DNA of 64,000 bases. It comes from Xiphydria camelus (Eukaryota > Arthropoda > Insecta > Hymenoptera > Xiphydriidae). Where the stretch lies: assembly GCA_963678675.1 (NCBI GenBank), contig OY783192.1, positions 14,306,424 to 14,370,423 on the forward strand. The letters run 5' to 3'. The position numbers and the translations under genes were made by a program. Positions 1 to 11,875 of the stretch are shown piece after piece. A model generated the notes under the pieces. It was not told the DNA's origin and searched no databases. It saw only the letters and a program-made list of their open reading frames with translations. Position 1 is the stretch's first letter, and each line of letters starts with the position of its first letter.

Positions 1-589
1 TCAGCTTGGTGTCCTAGATGTGTTGACCCATAATCTGACGATTATTTGGAGGGATTGTCGTAATCTGACGATTTGAAAAAGGGAATTTATCAACTAAGTA
101 CTAGTACGGTGTCAACTACTCGTACATTTACCTTATATATTCAGATAAAAATAGTTACAAAATAAAAATGTTAAAAATAATTTTTTTTTAAATCTTTTTT
201 TAAAGAAAAGAATCGGTCCGGTTTAGATATCACAAGAGTCATACATTCACTGAACGAAAAGGATACACAAAAATCGTACGAAATTATAACTTGGAAACAC
301 GAGATTATTAATCGGTTCGATGCACACTGATTACGAAAGAAGACTCACGATTGTAGAGATACACTGATGGATGAAGAGGCACTGATCACTTGATTACACA
401 GAATGCATAACGTGCATTCGGTTGCGGTTTATATATCTTACAACTAACAGATAGTGGGGATAGCGTGGGTGATGCAGTACGCCCTGATTGGCTGAATGAG
501 AATTACGCTGTAGATAGCATGATCTATGCGGGGTGCTCTGATTGGCTAGAAAAATGGTGTGATAGCGAACCTGGAGGCTGACTTGGCAT
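1..589. other. No gene seen; AT-rich DNA with recurrent TCTGACG motifs
   Basis: No coding region longer than background is credible. The heptamer TCTGACG recurs in this stretch and on to about 1540 in both orientations (near 35, 64, 1218 reverse, 1274, 1297, 1413, 1527 reverse), often as TAATCTGACGATT. This looks like decayed repeat sequence and not a gene. Confidence 0.5.
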
Positions 590-770
590 TCTAAGTATAG
601 CGGTATTTATCAGAATCGGTATTGCGGGAAACAGTTCATTACTACTCGTCTAGTAATTAACCCTTTTAAGAAAGGTACGGGACAGTGAGCTCATTAGCAG
701 CCTGGATTCGCCGGAATATTCCGCTTCGCTGATGGCGAGATTAACTAGGTTCACGAGGTATTTATGATTG
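590..770 (+). repeat. Interspersed repeat, related copies at 39.2-39.5 kb
   Basis: The stretch contains a TTAA followed by CCCTTTTAAGAAAGGTACGG and then an interval ending in a GCGGAATATTCCGC-like dyad. A similar interval occurs in reverse orientation at about 39220-39345 and in forward orientation at 39425-39530. The CCCTTT tip after TTAA resembles the ends of the TTAA MITEs elsewhere in the window. Both ends of a complete element were not found. Confidence 0.55.
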
Positions 771-1699
771 CGATACGATTAGAATGGTACGAACGGATAT
801 TCAGAATTGCGTCTATCGCGTGACGGAACAGTCCCGTATCTTTCTCGGAAAGTAATATCCATACGATAATCCTATATACCCGATTATATATAAATATAAT
901 ATGACGGCCACGTCCGACATTCAAGTCTTTTGTTATATACACTTAAAATCACTTTTTCTAAGCTTATGTCAAAATTTGCATGGCGAGATGGTGGAAAAAT
1001 GGCGGCACCATGTGCGTCATCGAGCACGTTGCCTTGCGCTGACTTTATTGACGATTTTTGTTACTTCGGCTTGTGGAAATCGGTAGATTATATTTTTTCC
1101 GTTATCCTTGAATTATTTCCTTCAAAATAAATCAACATTCGACCGCGCTCGAGAATGTCCAGGTCACGTTTTTTTTTTGCAAGTTTGTAACCCTCCCACT
1201 CCCTTACGTCACGCTCAAATCGTCAGATTATTGAAATGTGCACTTTTCAGCATGTAATTAGCCCACCTTACCTTAATCTGACGCGCTCGAGTATTTCTGA
1301 CGATCGATTTTTTTTACAATTCTGATCGGCTGCCCTAGATGCGCGGCCCTATATAAAGGGCTGATATATGGTGGAGGTACTCAACAGGGTGCAAGGTATC
1401 CCCCCATATGATATTCTGACGCACTTGAGTAAATCCCAAAATCCCCTATTGGGCTCCCCTACTATTATGGATAGGACACGAGTTGGATCCTCTTCAGTTG
1501 CACTTGTACAAGAGGACATGTAAAGAAGACCGTCAGACTTTATAAACATCTTCTAAACTACTCGTTGTGCAGTAACACTTAATATCAGTGGAAGGGGAAG
1601 CAAAAGTTATTGACAAATCGGTTACCGATTTTTAAACACTTGGGGAATTTCATCGAAGAAACCCGAATGATTATTTCTTATCACTTTTAAAAATTATTC
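771..1699. other. No gene seen
   Basis: Only short ORFs without recognisable domains. TCTGACG motifs continue through the stretch. Confidence 0.5.
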
Positions 1700-1870
1700 A
1701 CTATTATTCACAAATTCACGATTTCGAGGTTAGACACTTCGATCTCCCGAATTGATAGCTATCGGGAAATCAGACGTTTGACACTTTTCACTCTTACGCA
1801 GCACACATAAATGACTCGAGCACCGCCCAAACACTACCGAAGTCAAATTTCAGGAAAATTGAAGTCTCCG
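1700..1870 (+). repeat. Interspersed repeat, direct copy at 38.5-38.65 kb
   Basis: A block beginning CACAAATTCACGATTTCGAG, followed by CGATCTCCCGAATTGA and ATAAATGACTCGAG, occurs again in the same order at about 38510-38650. It lies about 1 kb downstream of another repeat (590-770) that is also shared with the 38.5-39.5 kb region, so both probably come from one element family. Confidence 0.6.
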
Positions 1871-1960
1871 CACCTGAGCGGTTTGCCGTTGGACATACGG
1901 TATAATTGGAAATGGTCCACCCATTTTTGTATGTTAAAATTAACCTATTTTTCACGTTAA

Positions 1961-2197
1961 CCCTTTCAGTCATGATGTACACTGAGATGTACATATTTTA
2001 CATTACCTACAGCTAACTAACTTTTCATCTTTTTAATGGCTTTCGGTAATGGCGTACACTGTAATGCAATGATGTATATTTAAGCCACTAGATGTCGCGT
2101 GAAGTACAAATTAAAAATTTTAACTTACTATAAACAATATTCGCTCTCAGTTAAAAAAAAATTTTCATCAAGTTTTCATAAGTCGTGACTGAAAGGG
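1961..2197. mobile_element. TTAA MITE (piggyBac-type), about 237 bp
   Basis: Inverted tips CCCTTTCAGTCATGA at the left and TCGTGACTGAAAGGG at the right. The left flank is TTAA (1957-1960) and the right flank is TGAA, a one-base decayed TTAA duplication. There is no coding capacity. TTAA target use and a CCC/GGG tip are typical of piggyBac-superfamily non-autonomous elements. Confidence 0.75.
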
Positions 2198-2200
2198 TGA

Positions 2201-4900
2201 ACCCAACATTTTTTCTTTTAAAAAATTGAAAACATGGAATATTAAATTTTCACAAAAATTAAGTTAATTTTATTACATAAAAATGGATGGACCGTTTGCA
2301 ATACAAAATTTCCAACTGTGTAGGTTAGGCTCGAAATTGAGAAAATTATCTGCTGTTTTAGAAATATAAATGCATAAATGAAAAAAATGTTCACTTTTAT
2401 TGAATAATTTGAATCTGTATTACTTTCAGTTTAATTTCTTTTATTTTTAAATTAAACGATTTACGTGTTGAATAACGGCAAATTACTGTCGACTGATCGG
2501 ACAAGCACTCTCTTGACCTAGTCAATAAGTGTCTCTTTTCAAGATTCATATTTTTTGCATTTTTCTTGTAAATTCTTGAAATTTTTTTTGGTATCTTTTA
2601 CTTACTTTCAGATTATTAACGTTTTTTAGAGCTGTTTATATTGTCTTTATTTTAAAATTAACAAAATTTGAATGTACAAGTATAATTCACTACTTACCTG
2701 ACGCTCTTGCTTGAACGGCCAATTATTACTATACTGTTTATTCCTACTTTGACATGTGACTAAAAACTCTTACGGCAAGTAGAGACTTAAAAGCATACAA
2801 AAATGGGAGTGCGTATAATTTCTCAAGCGGTCCATTCTTGTGTCGGCTGTTTTGAACTGATATCAGCTTTCTTATTTAGACGAAGTTTGGATATCCGAAC
2901 GTTTGTAAAAAATATTGCAACTTTTCTAGGAAATCCAAACTGAAGCGATCTCTCATATAAGTGATATGGCATTTAATACGTGATTTAATATTTTGACACA
3001 TAAAATGATAGACACGTACCTAATAGTTTTTGCATTTCCTATGCGAAATCCTTCAACGATGCTCGTCCGGGCTCTACTTAAAAACTGTAACTTAATGTAT
3101 CGTGTATCCTAAAATATACACTACAATGCAGTAGGTTTCATGTTCGTAACCTATCTTTTTGTGATGTATATTCTCTGAAAACTGATATGTGAAAAAATTG
3201 GAAAAAAAGATATCATTGCTCCTCAATATTACGAACAATTCAGCGTTTATATTAAAGAGCATATCGGATTAGCCAGTAAGTTTAGTGTGTGACCTGAACC
3301 GTTCATTTCATCCCAATTGGTTTTGACGCCAGCCAATAGCGAGCTGCTACTTTTCACTTTAACATGACTGCAGCCACGGTCGAGGTCGTTATGTATGTAT
3401 GGTCATGTCAAGCGAGAGGTAGCGGCTCGCTATTGGCTGGCTTGATGCTAATACCAGCCAGGGTGAAATTATCGGTGTGGGACACATACCAAAACTCCCT
3501 GGCTAATGCAGGCCACAAACATTCTGAAATTATTGAAAACTGTGATAGCAATGGTAAATGATATAAGACATCATGAATGAAAGAAAAGTTTCGTGCGTAG
3601 CATATAAGTTGGATGTGACATTTTTTGAACTGTTTCAAGCCTTTTCCTAATGATTTTAACTACCAATGCCTTTTGATTCTTTATGACGATTCGATAATTG
3701 TAACCCTTATATCGGAGTATTATTATTATACTTGATGTTTTTAAATGGTACTTTAGAAATATATATCTCATATAAATAATAATTCGTTAACATTGCCATG
3801 ATCTTGATTGTCTTTTTTAAAATCATTTTCATCAAATTATATCATCTTGTTAATCGAGAAGTTAAGAATTTAATGATTTGAAGTTAAAGTTGCACGTTGT
3901 TCGTTCCACCTTTTCACTTTGATCAAGGTACCTATGATGATTTTGGTGAATATGCATGTTAATTGTAGTTAAAACATCTTTTAGTACTAAACAATACAAT
4001 ATGCTGGCACAGATGCGTTCAAGTATGTTGCATAAGGAAATCAGCAGACGTTTGACATGAAAATAGAGCGAAAACAAAAGAAATACATGTAAAATACTAA
4101 TTTGTAAAAATCAATGTCTCATCCATAAAATCACCCTGGCACATAGATGCATAGCACACGTAACGGAAAATTTCAATTAATAGTAGTAGTAGTAGTAGCA
4201 TTTGGACCTTTTTTCATTGAGTGTGTATGTGTGCGTTGTCTTGGCTTTAACGAGAATAAAACATGTATTAATTTTTACGATGATGCTATGCTTGGAAATG
4301 TATCTGTGCCATGCCATAACTTTGTATTTTCATTATTTTCTTCCTTTCATTACAGAATGAAGATAACGTAAGATATGAAACATTTTAATGTAATGAAATG
4401 TGATCATGTGTTTTAATAGTTTTAAAATCCTATATCTACATAGATTTTTCGCGAATTTCAATGGTAGCTGAATTGTCTAGCTCCTAATGTATAATATTCT
4501 ATTGTCTATAAAAGTAGTAAAAGCTTCTACTGCACGTTGAAAATGAAGCATTAGTGATACATTTATGCCGTGAGTCTAAAATCATTCATTAGATATATTC
4601 TGACGTACAGGCAACTTCATCTGAGAAAATAGCAATGAAATTTATTCTTATCGTAAGTGCGAGATGCTTATATAGAAAGAGAATCAAATTTTTATGATAT
4701 TGTACATGTAATAAGCGTCAAATTATGTATGTTTAATTCGCAGTCTTATTTATTAAGTAGGCGAATAACAAGTTTTCAACGTGCAGCATATTAATTGAAT
4801 GGTTAATTAATAATATCAGTGAAACCTGTAAATGATAATGAAGCTTATGTATTAATTCTATAGTTCAAATACTCTGAAAAGCGTTTTACATTCCTACTCT
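2201..4900. other. Non-coding stretch; small foldback near 3.3-3.45 kb
   Basis: No gene recognised. About 3324-3360 and 3407-3447 form an inverted repeat around GCCAGCCAATAGCGAGC, a small foldback. A (TAG)n microsatellite lies at about 4183-4198. The 3' part precedes the Psq exon and ends in its polypyrimidine acceptor, so part of this is probably intron. Confidence 0.5.
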
Positions 4901-4937
4901 TGTGCTCTGACCAAAGATGAATTGGTCTGTCCCACAG

Positions 4938-5671
4938 GATTGCAATGGACAATAATGGAGCACACGTATCCACGTTTCGCTCTGTCTTCGTGTCAAACGA
5001 ATTTGTCGATCCAAGCATCGTCGGCATTTACGACGCCTGAAATTACCGCCTCCCCGACCATCAACGATCAGTACTCCGGTACCAGCACTACTGGTTCCAG
5101 TTGTGCACTGACGAGCTATCCGAACTCTTCTCACGGCGCATTGCAGCACACACCATCAAGCGGCCCCTCGCCATCGACACAGTGTACCAGTAACTGTCAA
5201 AGTCCCTGTGCCAGTCCACAAACTGCGATCAAGCGGAAACGTTCCACAAATCCTCAAGCGGACGAAAATTTTATAAGGGCACTCGACGCCGTACGTTATG
5301 GCGGGATAGGTTTTTGCAAGGCGGCAAGAATGTTTGGTGTCAACAATCGAACGCTTTGGCTAGAATATAAGAAGCGCGGTTATCCGAACAATCGTTCGAG
5401 TTTAAAATCCAGAGTAAAGCAGGAAGTTAACACTTCACCCCCACCTGCTGCTCCGTCGACACAGCCTGTCAGTTCGCAAAGTCCTACGCCAATGGGGCCT
5501 CCTTCTACACCTCATAGTACACACAATACCCATAGTACTCACACCATGCTCACGAGTCATAATCCCCATAGTATGTTGAGTGGTTACATAGACAGCCGAC
5601 ATATAGATTATGCTCTTCCAAGCACCACGATGCCTATTAATTTGCATGGTGTTAATTACAATTCTATGTGA
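4938..5671 (+). CDS. Terminal exon of a Pipsqueak (Psq) helix-turn-helix transcription factor, BTB-Psq type
   Basis: The reading frame is open from 4922 to a TGA at 5669-5671. A good 3' splice site, TCTGTCCCACAG, ends at 4937, so the exon probably starts at 4938 and the leading codons are intronic; ATG codons at 4955 and later are internal. The core at about 5230-5394 is basic, KRKRSTNPQADENF, then IRALDAVRYGGIGFCKAAR, then MFGVNNRTLWLEYKKRGYP. This matches the Psq DNA-binding helix of insect BTB-Psq nuclear regulators (the ribbon/lov/bab group). Sequences before and after are Ser/Thr/Pro/His rich, as expected for linkers and tail. No BTB domain is visible here, so it would lie upstream of the window or in a distant exon. 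The paralogue is not decided. The stop overlaps a donor-like GTGAGC (5668-5673), so an alternative 3' exon is possible. Confidence 0.85.
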
Positions 5672-6990
5672 GCTGAGCTATGTTTCAAACGATTTGTTTA
5701 TTACAGGTAAAGTCAAAATTCCCGCCGTCGATTTAATCGAACTGAAAATGTATGCCGTAACAAATCAGATGCCATTGTTGGAGATATGTTAATATTGGAA
5801 GAAAGTGTGATGAATGTCAAGGTTTATGTACCCTTTTTTTTCGATATTTTCATTTTTATAGCGAGATTTATATTATTTATCTTAGAACCCATCATATCTA
5901 ATATCCAGTTTCACCTTTCAGGATTAAGCTATATAATGTAGAGGTAGTGTACTCCGTTATTTGCTCTAATATTTCCTTGTTTATTCAATTCTATTTACAT
6001 CGAATATTTTAATTTTCGGTGGGTGAGATTGACTGTGAGTTCCTCCAATTTTTAGATGTTTCCTTTTTAAAAAAGATGGCTTCTGTATTTCCTCTTTATT
6101 TTACTTTAAGAGTATATGTAGAATATACAATTACAGAGTGATAATCTGTACATAATTTTTAGCAGGAAAATTTAAATTTTATAAATATTGGAATTTGTAT
6201 CATTCCCTTTTAACTAATGTTTTTTCTTATGTAATAACTTAATGAGAAAAGAGTGCACATTATTAAATAGGATATGTGCCACGAATTATCGAACAACAAT
6301 AAAAATTAGTGTATGAATAGTTTAAAGGAACTATGCTATAATGATATAATTGGATTATTAGATATTATTAGACTATTTCATTATTATAATGTGAGGGAAT
6401 TGTAATGTCGATTGGATTTCGTCTTCAGCAAAGTAATTCCAAAGTAAATAGAGGTTCATCTTCTTGATTAGTTGTCATATTTTATTGTCAGTACTAATTA
6501 AATAGTAATCATCTAACACTCTAACAGGATTATCAAACAAACATGCATTTAATGCCGTTTTTCAGTATACTATAATAAATAAAACTTTTTCATACATCGA
6601 TGAAAGATATTGCACTATTTGTTAACCACGCGTGGCCTGACACGACATTAATATCCTTTAAACTTACAGTCTCTCAGATAAGAACGCCGTCTATGCATAC
6701 CTAAAAGAAAAAGGAATATAACTTTCAATAGTATACATCTGGACTTAAAGTATACTCCAAGTATTATCACGCGTTTACCTTAATCTACTTTTACTCGCGT
6801 TGCCAGTATCTCTTCGTTTCATAGGAACTGATAAAATGGCGCTTCGTCAGTAAAAACCAAACATGGTTTAATGTTACTAATATTATAAAGTGAAACTTAA
6901 CCAAGCAGAGGGGGAAACAACGAGATAACCCGCTCTTGGTCGCTTTAGGCTACATACAGATCCTAACTCTTAGGTAACTCACCCTGTATA
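5672..6990 (+). other. Probable 3' UTR and downstream intergenic DNA
   Basis: AT-rich DNA follows the Psq exon stop. AATAAA-type signals occur near 6296 and 6577. No coding domain was recognised, and the UTR end cannot be fixed by sequence alone. Confidence 0.4.
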
Positions 6991-6992
6991 GT

Positions 6993-7235
6993 ATATGAGC
7001 CGTTGAAAACCAAAATGGTGTCAGTCACATTTCATGTAAGCTGAGATTATTTGACTGCAAAGTTAAGTGCAATTTGAAAAATTTGTCTAGATGATACAAA
7101 CAGATATTTTAAATCGTACATATCTGTTTTGTATCATCTAGACAGATTTTTCAAATTGTATTTAACTTTGCAGTCAAATAATCTCAGCTTAGATGAGATG
7201 TGACTTACACTATTCTGGTTTTCAACGGCTCATAT
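6993..7235. mobile_element. Palindromic foldback MITE, about 243 bp
   Basis: Nearly the whole interval is an inverted repeat: the left end starts TATGAGCCGTTGAAAACC and the right end is its reverse complement. The arms meet around a short spacer near 7105-7125. TA dinucleotides flank the ends. No ORF. A transcript would fold into a hairpin of about 110 bp. Confidence 0.75.
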
Positions 7236-7632
7236 TATTCTAATCTCAGTTCTAAATTTTGTTGAACCCATAAGTATCGCTTCTCAACATAGTCCGGTTA
7301 AAACCTTTGAAGATATTGTACGTTTCACCCCTTTTCTCTCTGTTTTTCTCATTTTCTTATTTCCTCTTGTACTTCCAATGGACATATTATTAGGTCTGTT
7401 CGAACTCCTGAGAAACTAATGTATATAATTTCTATGAAAAACTACGTTCATTTATTGTTTGGCAGTTATTAATATGTTAATCTATATGAGAAAACGTTTA
7501 TTTTCTAACTATAAAATCTATAAAATATGCTTAAATGCGCAATAATAGAGGGCTGAAATTCATTGTACATATTCTTTGTATATGAATGTATAACATACAT
7601 TTTGTTCAGAATTTTTTCGTACGTTAATTTAA
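7236..7632. other. No gene seen
   Basis: AT-rich stretch without domains or clear repeats. Confidence 0.4.
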
Positions 7633-7728
7633 CCCTTAACTGGTATACACCTTTTTTCTAAAAAACGTAACCATTTAATGCGCTTGGGGTTAGGAGTGAC
7701 CCCAGTATACCAGTATACCAGTTAAGGG
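7633..7728. mobile_element. Short TTAA MITE, 96 bp, CCCTTAACTGG family
   Basis: The tips CCCTTAACTGGTATAC and GTATACCAGTTAAGGG are flanked on both sides by TTAA (7629-7632, 7729-7732). The first eleven bases match the tips of the larger element at 52357-53138, so the two belong to one family. Confidence 0.85.
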
Positions 7729-7732
7729 TTAA

Positions 7733-9408
7733 AAAGAAAAATAATAATTAATTTGCTAAAATCGTACTTTAAAAAATTTTTCAATTCGAATTTTCTAATT
7801 CTAATCTCACAGTCGTGATCAGCGACTCCGGAAACATATAAATCACCCTTAACTTAAATAATCCGTTCAGCAGAGGAATGTTCCCCTTAAAAAGGAAAGG
7901 TTTTAATCTCTTATTTCGCTACCTGATATTTACTGCATTTAAACGCCTCTTTATAGTCATATTTATTCCATTTTTGGCTACAAATTTCTGCCTTTGTTGC
8001 AGCGTCGATAGAGATTTCTTCTGAATTACTTGTAAAGCCATTTTATCTGCCCTTTCTGTCGTTCCTCATATCCTTCTTCTTTAGAAAAGATCATCGACAT
8101 TTCTTCTATCGCATCACCTCCCATTCCACCCACTCCCTCGCGAAGTTTTCAGACTTATACTTATCCTTATTATCATTAACCCCGCTTTGTATATTCTTAA
8201 TTTTCTGGTGTTCGTAGACAAATGACTTTATCTCGAAACATTTAGTACACGCCATACTTATTTTAGAAAACACATTCCTATGTTGTAATAGGAAGCGATA
8301 TTGGGGTATTTGTTACAACACATACAAAATTAGTCCACCCTTCCTCGACCTAATGCCATTAATGCCCATTCCTCACACAAACATGTTTTCCTCAAAGCAA
8401 TTCAACTAACGCTCTTACCTGATAGATCGTATACGTCGGGCTAGGGTGGCTGTTCATTAGGAAAATCGAGAAACCGGGAATTAGGTGTGAATTTCGAATG
8501 CCAGAAAAAAAATCGTGAAAACTGCATGAATTTTACTCGTGAACCGGGAATTTTTAAATAAAAGTGATGCATAGATCATTTTTATTTTATAATTCCGCAT
8601 GCGGTATCGTCAGTAGGTTTCTGTTTATTTGTAGGGATTTGCATTTTACAACACCCAAGTTGTGAAATATTGGATAATAAGCATTACTAAAAAGAAATTA
8701 ACTTTCGTTGTGAAACTCGTCTTATATGTTTCGTTTCCTTTTTAATCTTAATGACACATGAACGTTCTAATTATCAATATTTTACAGTTTTCTTATTAAA
8801 TTTTGTTTTTCTAATACATTTTAAGTGTTACAGTAGAAAAGCACCGGGAACATTGGGATTTTCCATCAAGGAAATCAAGAATTATGCTGGAATTATCGCT
8901 TTGCGTCTGAGTGGCCATTCTATCGGGGTACATAATATCGCATGATTACAAGGAAAGTGACGATAACACGATATTATGTTATATACCGATTTATACATTC
9001 TAGGCTACACGCTGCCGTACAATCAGATGTGATACGCGTAGTGCTTGGTAAATATTTTGGAAGAAAAATTCAAGCCATATATGAGACTTGATCAGACACT
9101 AAAGTTCTTCTCCCGAAAAGAGAGAGAGTTTTCTGGGTACTGTCTTTATCTCGTTGCAGCCAATCTTACGGCGGCTTTGAGTCTTCAGCCAATAACACAC
9201 ACCTTAGAGTATACATAGTGCTATATGTATGTCATTATTGTACTGTAAACACTTTTCTTGTAATCACACGATATACTGAACTATAGGAGATGTACTGGTC
9301 TCATAAATATAAATTACTGTGTAAGTGTAAATTGTTAAAGCAATCGAAGATCGTGTTTAATAGATAGCGGTGGAGAATTCACACATTTAAACTTTATTTT
9401 AATTGTCG
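7733..9408. other. No gene seen
   Basis: Only short ORFs without recognisable domains. A GGGTGGCTGTTCATT end-like sequence near 8444 might be one end of a decayed element, but no partner end was found. Confidence 0.4.
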
Positions 9409-9580
9409 AATATCCAGGTATTCTTTTCGCTTAAATTATCTTCAGAATAGTAAAATTTTCATTCCAAATTTCTGTTATTCTTCATCGTTTTAATACAGTT
9501 ATATTCAGAGCGTGAAATATAACAGAAATCTGGCGTTATAACTTCGTAGAATATTTAAGCGGAAAGAATACCTGGATATT
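9409..9580. mobile_element. Small inverted-repeat MITE, about 172 bp
   Basis: The left end AATATCCAGGTATTCTT and the right end AAGAATACCTGGATATT are inverted copies, extending about 30 bp inward with GCTTAAAT. The centre is non-coding. Confidence 0.6.
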
Positions 9581-9767
9581 TGGCCATTGGCATAAGGGTT
9601 CCACACTTTGAACTTTCAGAAAAATTAATTGAAGCTTTTGGAACAAAACATGAATAAATGATATCAATATTGCTAGATTTTAAAACGTTCTATGTCCTAG
9701 ACCACAATTGTATTGATTGATTTAATTACAGTAGACATAGTGTTATAACTCGACTCTCATAGTGTCA

Positions 9768-10129
9768 ACCCCGTAACTTTCCTTCACTTCGGTTCCTTCA
9801 CTTCACAGTGAGAAGAACGAAAGTTGATAGCACCTATCGCAGATGCATAATTATTATACATGTCCACGGTTTGTTTATGATAGCATATCCTCGATTATAA
9901 AATAGTAAACTATCGGAAACCTATATTACATAACATCTAATGCAGGTGACCCCGTAACTTTCCTTCACTTCGGTTCGTTCATTTCACAGTGAGGAGAACC
10001 AAAATTGACAGCACCTATCGCAGATGCATACTTATTATACATGTCCATGGTTTGTTTATAATAACATATCCTCGATGGTAAAATAGTAAACTGTCGGAAA
10101 TCCATATTACATAACATCTAATGCAGGTG
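9768..10129 (+). repeat. Tandem duplication, two units of about 181 bp
   Basis: The block starting ACCCCGTAACTTTCCTTCAC at 9768 is repeated from 9949, both ending with ACATAACATCTAATGCAGGT. Copies differ at scattered single bases, so the duplication is old. No ORF. Confidence 0.85.
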
Positions 10130-11137
10130 ATTCGATTGAGAGCTGAAGCGAGCATTTTCCCAGATTTCTTATTTTTCATTGATATTTTTTTTATTAGTAA
10201 AATATTTCCTCTTCCGTACGAGTGAGTCCCGCCTTATACACAAACACTATCGAGCATTAAGCGCGCGTGTATTCCTACCATTTCCTGCCCGCGCCTCTAG
10301 ATACAAACTCTATTAATTAAGCTGTCAATCCTTTCGTGATTGGCGTTATAACATAGTTTCTACTGTTATATACTACAAAAGGCAGAATTTTAAGGTTTCG
10401 GGTACTATCAGAATAACTGCCCGATAAGATAGGATTGCATCTGTAGGTGTGACTAATGAATGGTGGAGTACACAGATACATAACGACTTAGGCGTAGAAA
10501 TGTGTGTGCAGTGGGCCATCCCGACTAGTCTGCCCCGACGCTTAAATAATTGATAAAATAATCGAAGGGGAACAAAAAATTAGAAATCGTAAGTTAATCA
10601 GCATCAATTTATGTGGTTTTCATGATCGAACATTAATATTTTTTTTCATTCAGTAATTTTTTCATTATTCGTTGATAGTGTATGTTCAACAGTATATAAT
10701 AGAGCTTGAATGTGTACTCGTAAGCCATTCAGTGCTCAATGCAATGATATTATACATTAAGATGATATACATTAAGAATCTATAGACCATGCAATGTCAA
10801 CAGAATGTAAGTCAAACTGTGAAATAAAGTACACATAGCCTTTATATACACAATGAGATGACGCCGGGTATGCTACAGTTTATTAAAAAACATTAATATT
10901 TCCATAAAAAATTGTTCAACATTTTCAGTACCTACTTGTGTGGCAGATCTGTTTTTCATTATTCATGTGGAAATTGTTTTGGCAAATGGAGTTTTAAAAA
11001 TAGGTTAAAGGTCGATAACATTTTTTTTAATCTGAGAAACTGTATCTTCTGATCCTGCAACTTTCATTTCTGCTGGGGAGGAGTTTATCCTTCTTGGATT
11101 TTACTTACAATTAGAGAAGTTGATACGTAACGAGTAT
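10130..11137. other. No gene seen
   Basis: AT-rich intergenic DNA. No domain, hairpin or repeat pair was recognised. Confidence 0.4.
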
Positions 11138-11498
11138 AAGTCACAGAAGTACCTGACCTAACAGAAAACACACAAAAATTAGAAAAAAATATCTTTATTT
11201 CTCAACATAGTCTGCTTTCAGCTTGATGCATTTTTTCCAGCAATGTTCTATAGCTTTGATACCCTATTTACAGTGAGAATCGTCGAGCTTCTCAAAATAG
11301 CCATCAACAGCTGTTGACTGCACCTCTTCATTGTTGGCAAATCTTTTACCACCGAGTCATTTTTTCAAGGTTGGAAAAAGAAAATAATCTGAGGGGGCTA
11401 AATCTGGCGAATAGGGTGCATGAGGAAGCAATTCGAACTTGAGCTCATTGATTTTGGCCATTGCGATAACGGATGTGTGAACTGGTGCATTGTGTTAA

Positions 11499-11875
11499 CC
11501 CTTTCGCTACGGGCCGATCTTTCGGCACGCTACTCCCGCTGAACGGGCCGCTGCGCCGAAAGTCTACACTTGCGGAAGACCTACAATTGTCCGTCGTACG
11601 TTCAATACCGCGGCATCTTACGCATAGCGATTGTAATCGACCGTAGAAAGGAAAAGGTGGAAAGACTATCACATAATGCAATTAGAAAATATAATTTAAT
11701 AATGTAATTACGTATAGTATAGTCACCGTTCGTATCTGGCGAGCGTGAATCGTTGGGTGACTATAGTCATCGTTCGTACCCAGCGAGCGTCAGTCGTTGG
11801 ATGACTATAGTCACTGTTCGTACCTAGCGAGCGTCAGTCGTTGGGTGACTATAGTCACCGTTCGTAGCGAAAGGG
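11499..11875. mobile_element. TTAA MITE inside the mariner, CCCTTTCGCTACG tips
   Basis: The tips CCCTTTCGCTACG and CGTAGCGAAAGGG are flanked by TTAA at 11495-11498 and 11876-11879. Removing the element plus one TTAA rejoins the mariner transposase frame next to its second catalytic Asp, so it inserted after the mariner. The right part holds about 3.5 copies of a 44-bp tandem unit. Confidence 0.9.
11717..11869 (+). repeat. 44-bp tandem repeat, about 3.5 copies
   Basis: Units start at 11717, 11761, 11805 and 11849, each with CTATAGTCA, CGTTCGTA and AGCGAGCGTCAGTCGTTGG segments. The last unit merges into the right tip of the MITE. Confidence 0.85.

Noticed and set aside
4147..4371. Small secreted-like protein (hydrophobic start)
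   Set aside because: The start overlaps a (TAG)n microsatellite read as Val repeats; no conservation evidence and likely intronic.
11717..11869. CRISPR-like array
   Set aside because: Units are contiguous tandem copies without unique spacers, in a eukaryotic MITE.
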